DNA of 37,500 bases from Cristatella mucedo. Taxonomy: Eukaryota > Bryozoa > Phylactolaemata > Cristatellidae. The stretch is taken from contig WPIO01000196.1 in NCBI GenBank assembly GCA_009760855.2, forward strand, positions 325,001-362,500, given 5' to 3'. Below, piece after piece: positions 30,301 through 37,500 of the stretch. How positions within the stretch are numbered: position 1 is the stretch's first letter; every line of letters starts with the position of its first letter. Under the pieces are notes generated by a model that saw nothing but the letters and a program-made list of their open reading frames with translations, searched no databases and had not been told where the DNA came from. The position numbers were made by a program, and so were the translations under genes.

Positions 30301-31285
30301 CTGGGCAAAGCTAGGCTTTCCCGTCATCAGTAAGTCGGTTTTGTCGTCAGTCAGTTTGAGAAATTGGAGGTGCTGGAAGGCAGGCCAAGATGAAAGCACA
30401 TGTTTAGCTGTGTTATAGATGCAGCAAAGTTGTTTAATCCGGTGGAGGGCAAAAGTCTCAGGGCAGCAGTTCGTGTCCATATTTTAGTCGTTGCATTAAG
30501 GAGCTGCATCGGCACTACATTTTTCGTTGCACACCTTCTTTCGAATGTCCGAAAATTCACCAAACCCTTTTTGTAAGCTACACAACTCGGTGGCAGCTCT
30601 GTATGAGCTGGTCTTGGTTGTTCTTGGTGGCTAACTACTCTTTTGTATGCAGTTTTGTGCGTTGTTTTGCAAGAGCACTGTATCGGAATGGCCATCAGCC
30701 GCTGTGCCACCGAGTTAAAACATGCCCCGTGACTTACCTGCCGTCTCATGCAAGGCATCCGGCCGTCGAATTTTTTTCTATAGGCAAAGAAGGCTGGTCC
30801 AGCTGCTGTGGCTGGTGCCGCTGGTACCACGTCGACCGGCACTGAAGGTGTCGAGGTAGCGCTGAACCCCGAAGAGCTCGACCTCGACTCGGCGGCAATG
30901 CAAGCCAAGTACGACCAGACTCTGAGGGAACAACGGTCACAGCTGGAGAAGGAAGACCTCTCAGACATGGTGGCCGAACATGCTGCCAAACAATCTAAGG
31001 TGAGTGACGCGGCCCGTGCACTGCTTCAGGCTTGTTCTCTCGGCCGCCTTTGTTCAATGCACCGTTCAATGCAGCTGTTATCCCGAGACAGCATCCGTGT
31101 AGCCGTGTGTGGCTATGGTTGCCATTGCAAAGAACTGAACGTGAGTGTCTTTCTTGAGGCTGAGCTAACGGTAGTGCAGATGGCAGAAGTGATCGCGGTT
31201 GTTTTTCCCGTTTTAGAAGCGTAAAAAGCAGCAGCAGACAGAGAAAGCGACAGCAGCAAAGAAGCACAAGGAGTTCAAGTTCTAG
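17456..31285 (+). CDS. SF3B2: Splicing factor 3B subunit 2 (SAP145), complete, 19 exons
   Basis: Join 17456-17546, 17801-17847, 18018-18112, 18241-19306, 20769-20854, 21022-21241, 22049-22210, 22419-22718, 22814-22983, 23246-23324, 24885-25043, 25196-25288, 25938-26012, 26161-26313, 26716-26955, 28055-28276, 28426-28794, 30784-30999, 31217-31285 (3,912 nt, 1,303 residues). SF3B2 belongs to the SF3b complex of U2 snRNP and helps anchor it near the branch site in the nucleus. Seen: SAP domain (about 10-46), Pro/Gln-rich region (about 78-400), coiled coil (about 405-600), Lys/Arg NLS-like run (about 690-703), DUF382 with WCMKRKYLQGKRGIEKAPFD (about 860-990), PSP domain with PPPWLIAMQRYGPPPSYPNL (about 1015-1070), acidic Ser/Glu region, and C-terminus KKHKEFKF, nearly as in human. 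All introns are GT-AG and all phases agree. It is longer than the human protein (895), mainly N-terminally. The start ATG has AAG before and G after it. Confidence 0.96.
17801..17847 (+). CDS. SF3B2: SF3B2 exon 2 (second half of SAP domain)
   Basis: The acceptor is TCTCTTGTGCAG and the donor is GTATGC. It encodes GNKADLVSRLRSYYEQ, aligning with GNREELVERLQSYTRQ of human SF3B2. It is 47 nt long and would be missed by ORF finding. Confidence 0.92.
18018..18112 (+). CDS. SF3B2: SF3B2 exon 3
   Basis: The acceptor is CGCCTCGGTAG (weak pyrimidine tract) and the donor is GTAAGC. It encodes KDAEAVGANGSGDADMQVDS and LQDGVEDSA, an acidic linker without a domain. The phases 0 and 2 fit both neighbours. 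An acceptor three bases downstream would drop only the first Lys. Confidence 0.75.
18241..19306 (+). CDS. SF3B2: SF3B2 exon 4 (large Pro/Gln-rich exon)
   Basis: The acceptor is TTTGCTTTTGTAG and the donor is GTGAGC. It encodes 355 residues: a poly-Ala/Ser start, then long runs of PPP with MQLPVP-, PPPAPP- and MQPPPM-like units, then LLVARQQQAALDEQERQQQQ at the end. The human protein also has a Pro-rich N-terminus followed by LAQQQAALLMQQEE, so the position is homologous. The GC-rich repeats give many spurious frames on both strands. Confidence 0.88.
19738..19797 (+). mobile_element. LINE family B 3' end fragment
   Basis: ACACCCACGTGGTCTTTATG, ACTTTGTGGAGTTACAG and GAGATACATTACATTATAC match the 3' end of the family B copy at 32550-32602. 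It lies in SF3B2 intron 4. Confidence 0.7.
19985..20145. repeat. CTACCATGAA minisatellite in SF3B2 intron 4
   Basis: About 16 units of the 10-mer CTACCATGAA with 8-nt variants CTACCTGAA-like and CCTGAA/CGTGAA changes. It ends at a strong inverted repeat (20145-20177). Confidence 0.9.
20145..20177. other. Near-perfect 33-nt inverted repeat
   Basis: AGTCTGCTATG (20145-20155) pairs with CATAGCAGACT (20167-20177). Between them GCAC and GTGC pair as well, separated from the outer stem by one A/C mismatch and closed by a single T at the centre. It lies in SF3B2 intron 4. Confidence 0.75.
20341..20446 (+). pseudogene. Partial duplicate of the SF3B2 exon 6 end and its intron start
   Basis: About 105 bp nearly identical to 21201-21306. 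It includes the last 13 codons of exon 6 (here DEQCAILFEMQQR instead of DEQRAILFETQRR), the GTGAGG donor and about 65 bp of intron, both copies then running into GA repeats. It lies in intron 4, upstream of exon 5. Any upstream acceptor is not obvious, so it is more likely a relic than an alternative exon. Confidence 0.75.
20447..20514. repeat. (GA)n microsatellite
   Basis: Uninterrupted GA run directly after the duplicated exon 6 fragment in SF3B2 intron 4. Confidence 0.95.
20769..20854 (+). CDS. SF3B2: SF3B2 exon 5
   Basis: The acceptor is CGCTACGTGCAG and the donor is GTAAGA. It encodes EELQLLEDELRRAKGVNLSH and DEQAEERR, a charged heptad-like segment. Phases 0 in and 2 out fit exons 4 and 6. 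No strong pyrimidine tract precedes the acceptor, so the start could be a few codons further upstream in the same frame. Confidence 0.75.
21022..21241 (+). CDS. SF3B2: SF3B2 exon 6 (coiled coil)
   Basis: The acceptor is TTTGCTGTGTGTAG and the donor is GTGAGG. It encodes KTEAFFEMLSQYRRSLLELE, ERHKRRLRAADDEVLGKVVA and ends AILFETQRR. Its 3' end is partially duplicated at 20341-20446. Confidence 0.85.
21308..21540. repeat. GA-rich microsatellite and degenerate 30-40 bp repeats
   Basis: A (GA)n run to 21361, then imperfect repeats built from GAGATTGGAGCAAGAGGCTG and GCAAGCACACGAGAGA. It lies in SF3B2 intron 6. Confidence 0.85.
22049..22210 (+). CDS. SF3B2: SF3B2 exon 7
   Basis: The acceptor is ATCTTCTTTTGCAG and the donor is GTGATG. 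It encodes LVLEQQQLQAEYQQALDAQK, RIYDDVVRQLHILQG and ends LPSALEK, aligning with QALEK before ILQLKE in human SF3B2. Confidence 0.88.
22382..22424 (+). repeat. 22-bp tandem duplication of the exon 8 splice acceptor
   Basis: Unit GGTTGTCTCCTCCAGGCGCT plus GC/GG occurs twice back to back, giving two equal acceptors whose exons would begin at 22397 and 22419. Only the second continues the SF3B2 frame. The 22-nt difference shifts the frame. Confidence 0.9.
22419..22718 (+). CDS. SF3B2: SF3B2 exon 8
   Basis: The acceptor is TGTCTCCTCCAG (second of two tandem copies) and the donor is GTGAGC. It encodes ALALKYTREKQHGRLEEQLP, a Gly run, an Ala-rich part and an acidic part (DDDDEEAGADADDD), ending KAPRE. 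The start corresponds to the human ILQLKESRQEEMNS segment. Confidence 0.88.
22814..22983 (+). CDS. SF3B2: SF3B2 exon 9 (NLS-like)
   Basis: The acceptor is CTGACCGTTTCTAG and the donor is GTGAGT. It encodes SKNKRKKKKKKKRNTASSKS, an Ala/Gly-rich part and MDDERGADGEPEDEAVEI. Human SF3B2 has a comparable RKRRNRKKKKK run and a VEIEYV junction here. Confidence 0.9.
23246..23324 (+). CDS. SF3B2: SF3B2 exon 10
   Basis: The acceptor is CTCTGGTTGCAG and the donor is GTAAGA. It encodes YVQEPPLVDRGNPLYSQFAK and IFEAFK, matching YVTEEPEIYEPNFIFFKRIF and EAFK of human. Confidence 0.92.
24050..24775 (+). mobile_element. Degraded LINE family A pieces in SF3B2 intron 10
   Basis: CCAAAACTGCAGCTAGGCTTG (24060-24080) matches the VQNSAARL segment of the 2503 copy. 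24637-24745 matches the [19 protein letters not shown] segment with many changes, followed by an ATT-rich end at 24751-24770. The intervening sequence is too diverged to align by eye. Confidence 0.6.
24885..25043 (+). CDS. SF3B2: SF3B2 exon 11
   Basis: The acceptor is TTTGCTTGAGCAG and the donor is GTGAGC. It encodes ITDIDKPKAVAGKEGSAQEQ, IGDKLMRMSELANRDIPMKA and LLIEEDLANE, in the place of the human variable charged linker. Confidence 0.85.
25196..25288 (+). CDS. SF3B2: SF3B2 exon 12
   Basis: The acceptor is TTCGTGTTTCTAG and the donor is GTCTGT. It encodes ESKGNEDNDKPKLSKKKLKK and LTRMTVAQLKQ, matching APKLSKKKLRRMNRFTVAEL and KQ of human. The donor is weaker than the others. Confidence 0.92.
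25385..25605 (+). mobile_element. LINE family A 3' UTR and tail in SF3B2 intron 12
   Basis: GACACTGTGTGCATGCTGCC, ACTAACCACATTTGCATGCT, then a T-run, the tail with the best-preserved hairpin (AAAGCGCCTAG / GAGGGCGCTTT at 25537-25577) and an ATT run. It is 5'-truncated within the 3' UTR. Confidence 0.88.
25938..26012 (+). CDS. SF3B2: SF3B2 exon 13 (start of DUF382)
   Basis: The acceptor is TTATTCTGTTCTCAG and the donor is GTGAAG. It encodes VAARPDVVEMQDVTASDPRL and LVHLK, nearly identical to VARPDVVEMHDVTAQDPKLL in human. Confidence 0.95.
26161..26313 (+). CDS. SF3B2: SF3B2 exon 14 (DUF382)
   Basis: The acceptor is TTGTCTGCGCACAG and the donor is GTGAGT. It encodes ATRNTVPVPRHWCMKRKYLQ, GKRGIEKAPFDLPDYIKATG and IMEMRQSLADK, very close to human. 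Confidence 0.96.
26716..26955 (+). CDS. SF3B2: SF3B2 exon 15 (end of DUF382)
   Basis: The acceptor is CTTGCTTGCTTGCAG and the donor is GTGGGA. It encodes KMREKVRPKMGKIDIDYQKL, the HGDLYYEGKEFETRLKEKKP block and ends LGMPVGE. A (CTTG)n run forms the pyrimidine tract. Confidence 0.95.
28055..28276 (+). CDS. SF3B2: SF3B2 exon 16 (PSP domain)
   Basis: The acceptor is CTTCTTGCATCTGCAG and the donor is GTAAGA. It encodes PPPWLIAMQRYGPPPSYPNL, SFGYHAGGWGKPPVDETGRP and LYGDVFGTQ, the proline-rich PSP domain shared by SAP145 proteins. Confidence 0.96.
28426..28794 (+). CDS. SF3B2: SF3B2 exon 17 (acidic region)
   Basis: The acceptor is TTTGTTGCTTTCAG and the donor is GTGAGT. It encodes EEEIDKSHWGELESESSEDE, two TPAD/TP-type repeats (SGLVTPADAG, LVTPSG), PAGMETPDMIELRKKRIEDA and GAAMMGSSHIYDITAG, matching human throughout. 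Confidence 0.95.
29400..30480 (-). mobile_element. Degraded LINE, RT and C-terminal remnants, antisense in SF3B2 intron 17
   Basis: On the minus strand, 30375-30280 reads FLKLTDDKTDLLMTGKPSFA, the segment after the YADD palm. 29980-29660 reads KLTDFDPSVPFAI and LRLALSHPRFDDIAEGEN. 29600-29430 reads HHITQLNFS and IDVKALSISFTGFISEILTL, the C-terminal HWLPV-R-DFK-like segment. Many frame breaks. This explains much of the 2-kb intron. Confidence 0.65.
30784..30999 (+). CDS. SF3B2: SF3B2 exon 18
   Basis: The acceptor is TTTTTTTCTATAG and the donor is GTGAGT. It encodes AKKAGPAAVAGAAGTTSTGT, GVEVALNPEELDLDSAAMQA and EKEDLSDMVAEHAAKQSK, matching human GVEVALAPEELELDPMAMTQ and EKEDFSDMVAEHAAKQ. Confidence 0.95.
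31217..31285 (+). CDS. SF3B2: SF3B2 exon 19 (last)
   Basis: The acceptor is TTTCCCGTTTTAG. It encodes KRKKQQQTEKATAAKKHKEF and KF, then TAG. Human ends GGSKKYKEFKF. The KEFKF end fixes the stop codon. Confidence 0.95.
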   Translation, partial: KRKKQQQTEKATAAKKHKEFKF

Positions 31286-31428
31286 TTCCACCACAGGCGG
31301 CTCTAGTGTCAGCGGCAATGGCAGTAAACCTGACTGCGGCGCTCTAATTGACCTGCCTAATTGACCGTGCCTGTCCTTGTGCAATCGCGGTGTCTTTGCT
31401 TGCGTCGACGTTACATGTTTTACGTTAG

Positions 31429-31434
31429 ATTAAA
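31429..31434 (+). terminator. Putative SF3B2 polyadenylation signal ATTAAA
   Basis: ATTAAA lies about 144 nt after the stop, followed by a T-rich stretch. No AATAAA is nearer. Confidence 0.5.
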
Positions 31435-31954
31435 TTCCTTTTTTTTACATCACGGTGCCGTTCCTGCTGCTCAGTCAATCAGCCGCCGGATCTTTTCCAG
31501 ACAGACTTGATGAATCGCCAGCACTGGATTTGAGGCTGGCCGTGAGGAAAGCGTGAAAGAAGAATTTTTAGAGCTTGAACTGCTGTCGGCTGATTGAGAT
31601 GCATTGACCGGCTATCGTGTCAGCTGCTTTCGAGAGCTCTGGAGGCAGAGGGTGATCCGAGATTTTAATCTGCAAAGTCTTTATGTAGAGGACAAGACCC
31701 GAAAGATTTTCATGTAGGAGAGCAAGGCAGGCAATTTAAGAAAAATTATATACAGCACAGCAAATTCTTGGTGTTAATTCGACTCCAACTCGGCAGTTGC
31801 TCATCGAGTGGAATAAGCACACCAATTAGTCGTCGGTGACCATGTCAGGGTGACCTTGGAATAGGTGGAGGCCCAGATCCCTTCCCCTCAACTGCTTGCA
31901 TGTGCAAACACTGCCCTCTGCCTGTGCAGCCGCCCGTAGCACTGTAGGTTGGAT

Positions 31955-31991
31955 TTTGTGCTCTGGCAAAGGATTTGCAGTCCCTTTTATT
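31955..31991 (+). repeat. Target-site duplication, left copy
   Basis: A 37-nt direct repeat (core CTCTGGCAAAGGATTTGCAG) occurs again at 32600-32636 with one mismatch, framing a LINE family B copy. Confidence 0.85.
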
Positions 31992-32599
31992 ATGTAGGTC
32001 GGATTTGTCAGCTGCCTCGAAACCATTGATAACGATGTTCTACTTTGAACGACTGAGAACCACGATAGGTCTGGCAGACGAGGCACTGGCATGGTTCAAA
32101 TCGTACTTGTCTGATCGTGTTCAATCCGTGTCGTGTGGGGTCAGGTCTCACCCACGAGACCGGTCACCTTTGCAGTCCCTCAAGTGTCCGTCCTCGGTCC
32201 CTTGCTGTTCTCCATTTATATTCAACCCCTGGGAAAGTGAGTAAGCCCCATGGAATAGGATATCACTTTTATGCTGACGATAATCAGCTGTATTTGTCAT
32301 TCAAGCCGTCGGAATCTGCTGCAGCAACTGATAAAGTGAATGCTTGCCTTGCCGACATTCGATCCTGGATGTCGGCAAACTTCTTGAAACTAAATGACGA
32401 TAAACCGAACTGTTCATTGGACAACCTAATCGTGTGGCTGGATTAAAAAGCTTTGCTCTTCTCACGTCTTATCCCTGTCCAAGATTAGGAGCTGTCTTCC
32501 ACAGTGGCTTGTAAAAGATTTAACTAGCTCCTTAGTTAACTAGCTCCTTAACACCCACTTAGTCTGTATGGCTTTGTGGAGTTACAGAGATACATTACA
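31992..32599 (+). mobile_element. LINE family B, short 5'-truncated copy between target-site duplications
   Basis: Encodes RT palm pieces: FYFERLRTTIGLADEALAWF, SYLSDRVQSVSCG, FYADDNQLYLSFKPSESAAA and IRSWMSANFLKLNDDK. A jump to the 3' end follows (TAACTAGCTCCTTAACACCC and GTGGAGTTACAGAGATACAT), so it has an internal deletion. It ends in TACATTACAT. Flanking 37-nt direct repeats define the insertion. Confidence 0.85.
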
Positions 32600-32636
32600 T
32601 TTGTACTCTGGCAAAGGATTTGCAGTCCCTTTTATT
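32600..32636 (+). repeat. Target-site duplication, right copy
   Basis: The second copy of the 37-nt repeat. The only difference is A for G at the sixth base. Confidence 0.85.
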
Positions 32637-33033
32637 CGACAAATCGCCTGATCGGTCCTGCTGCTGGCCGCGTTTCAGCCGATGTTCGCGATCAGCTACG
32701 ACTAGAAGCAAGGCCTATCGGCTGAGAAATCCTGAATCAATGTGTATCCCTAATTTCGGAGTCAGTCTAGAATATACGACTTCTGGATTTGCATTATGAG
32801 GCTTCGCGAGGTCGGGCGACCGCATGTCTGCAAGCTCACATCTATTTATGTTTATGTGAGTGAAGGAGCTGGGGGCAGGACACTAGTTATTGTCGAGAAT
32901 CGTGTAAGGGAAAGTTTGCCGCTGTGTGGTGTTGTCAGGTTAAGCTACTTCAATTAATCCAGTCTAGCAGCAAGATATCAGACTGGCCGGAAGTGACCAA
33001 AGAGCGCTCCGGTGGCTCGCTTGGCTGGAAGTC

Positions 33034-33039
33034 TTTATT
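33034..33039 (-). terminator. Putative polyadenylation signal of the FAM78-like gene
   Basis: AATAAA on the minus strand, 182 nt beyond the stop codon at 33222-33224. Confidence 0.6.
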
Positions 33040-33221
33040 CAGCCACAATGCTTGCATGCCCCTCGGTTAGGGGCCCACTGCAGGCACCACACACTAAATA
33101 CTTTGACTGGAAGACCACAAATAAATCGAGGTGGGACGCCTCGTCGCCCTCGCGACAGGCTGGCCAGCGTTACCGGCGCGCCGCATGCCAGAGCGTGAAT
33201 GTGCACTGGCCGCTGCAGGCG

Positions 33222-36666
<3,445 letters not shown>

Positions 36667-36669
36667 CTG

Positions 36670-37020
36670 AAACGTAGCGAAGCTTCGCAGCGAAGTCGTC
36701 CGAGCGACTCGATATTCTATTTCATTACCTATTGTTATTTTTGCTATTATTAATTATCATATTTCACTAGATTTTTTTCGCCGGGCGGGCGAGCGCCGCA
36801 CGGCTCTGGCAAAAGCTACCTACAAAGGCTGCCGGCCACCGGCCGCCGCAACGTGCGACGCTTCCTGCGAGCAGCAGCAGCAGCAGCTCCTCAGCAGCTG
36901 CTGCTCATCCGGGCTCCTGGTCCAGCGCTGGAAGCTCTCTGAAGGTCGCTCCTCATGCTCTCTGAAGGTCGTTCCTTCTGCGCTTTGAAGCTCACTCCTT
37001 CCATCCAGCTGATTTAATTA
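36670..37020. other. No exon recognised
   Basis: GC-rich at 36780-36910 with a CAG run. I found no convincing N-terminal FAM78 exon here on the minus strand. Positions 36931-36990 hold tandem copies of a block with CTCTGAAGGTCG. Confidence 0.4.
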
Positions 37021-37022
37021 CT

Positions 37023-37200
37023 AGCTGATTTAACAGCCTCTTTTGCATGGCGAAATAAAGAGCCTCTAACGGCTATCGCCGCCGCTTGCAGCGGCGATAA
37101 AGGATCGCCCGTTACCGCAGGATTCGAACCCCCCCCCCCCGACCTCGGGACCGAGGTAGTGAAGAGCAGCCGCGTTGCCCAGTGCGCGCCATCGCGGCTC
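37023..37200 (-). mobile_element. tRNA-derived SINE, antisense, best-preserved copy
   Basis: On the minus strand: GAGCCGCGATGGCGCGCACT (box A region), the ACCTCGGTCCCGAGGT inverted repeat, a run of G, box B GGTTCGAATCC, then GATCCTTTATCGCCGCTGCA and an end GCTGTTAAATCAGCT. The poly-G before box B is expanded, which would disrupt tRNA folding. Confidence 0.85.
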
Positions 37201-37383
37201 TCCAATCGAAGCTCACTCCTCCTGCTCCTCCTACTCACTTCTCTTCGGCAGTTCGCTCGTCTCGTGCTCCCCAGCTCTCGTCTCCCTCTCGCTTGCCGTT
37301 TGCTCACCCCGCGTTCCCAGCTCCTCTCCTACGTAGCGTCTCAGCGTTTCTCTCTCTCTCTCTCTCTGACTCTCTATTCTATG

Positions 37384-37490
37384 GCGTATCACTTTCAGCA
37401 AAATGTAAAGCGCCTCGAAAGAGATTGAGCGCTCTGAGGGGGCTATATCAAGTGCAATATTATTATTATTATTATTATTATCTCCTCTCC
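37384..37490 (+). mobile_element. LINE family A 3' tail, sense
   Basis: GCGTATCACTTTCAGCAAAA, TGTAAAGCGCCTCGAAAGAG, ATTGAGCGCTCTGAGGGGGC, then an ATT run. Solitary tail near the right edge, preceded by a (TC)n run. Confidence 0.8.
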
Positions 37491-37500
37491 CTCCTCCATC

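Noticed and set aside
37023-37200. Functional tRNA gene
   Set aside because: Box B and a box A-like motif are present, but the anticodon-arm region is an over-long palindrome, a G-run is inserted, and a long unrelated 3' part follows. The same structure recurs at other sites, so it is a SINE.

Overview
The window looks like nuclear DNA from an invertebrate animal. Genes are split by many GT-AG introns, and the spacers and introns are full of microsatellites, minisatellites, L2/CR1-type LINE remnants and a tRNA-derived SINE. The lineage cannot be fixed from the sequence. There are no rRNA genes, functional tRNA genes or bacterial-style operons.

Three protein-coding genes can be read by conceptual splicing, with intron phases that agree at every junction. 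(1) Positions 1280-7592, plus strand: the last four exons of a serine palmitoyltransferase catalytic subunit (SPTLC2/LCB2 family). The upstream part, including the PLP-lysine exon, lies outside the window to the left. (2) Positions 17456-31285, plus strand: a complete 19-exon gene for splicing factor 3B subunit 2 (SF3B2/SAP145), predicted at 1,303 residues against about 895 in human. It has a SAP domain, a very large Pro/Gln-rich exon, a coiled-coil block, and the conserved DUF382, PSP and C-terminal parts. (3) Positions 33222-36666, minus strand, convergent with SF3B2: three exons of a divergent FAM78-family protein of unknown function. Its N-terminal exon was not found.

Layout: 1-1279, LINE 3' UTR, a 23-bp minisatellite and SPTLC2 intron. 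1280-7592, SPTLC2 exons separated by introns carrying LINE pieces. 7593-17455, intergenic, with a decayed ORF family (about 9780-10830), four POU-type octamers (10866-10906), an antisense LINE (about 11380-13330), a 15-bp minisatellite (13426-13935), a mixed-orientation LINE/SINE cluster (15130-16145) and a GA-rich tract upstream of SF3B2. 17456-31285, SF3B2; its introns hold a partial exon duplication, minisatellites and LINE pieces. 31286-33040, intergenic, with a short LINE copy flanked by a 37-bp target-site duplication. 33040-37500, the FAM78-like gene with SINE copies, a 200-bp AC/AT tract and two strong inverted repeats in its introns.

The genes have unrelated roles: sphingolipid synthesis at the ER, U2 snRNP branch-site recognition in the nucleus, and an unknown role. 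Nothing suggests co-regulation. The points most worth a second look are a duplicated splice acceptor at SF3B2 exon 8, a partial copy of SF3B2 exon 6 in intron 4, dispersed LINE 3' tails with a conserved hairpin, perfect inverted repeats in the FAM78-like introns, and a tandem array of 5' splice-site-like motifs.
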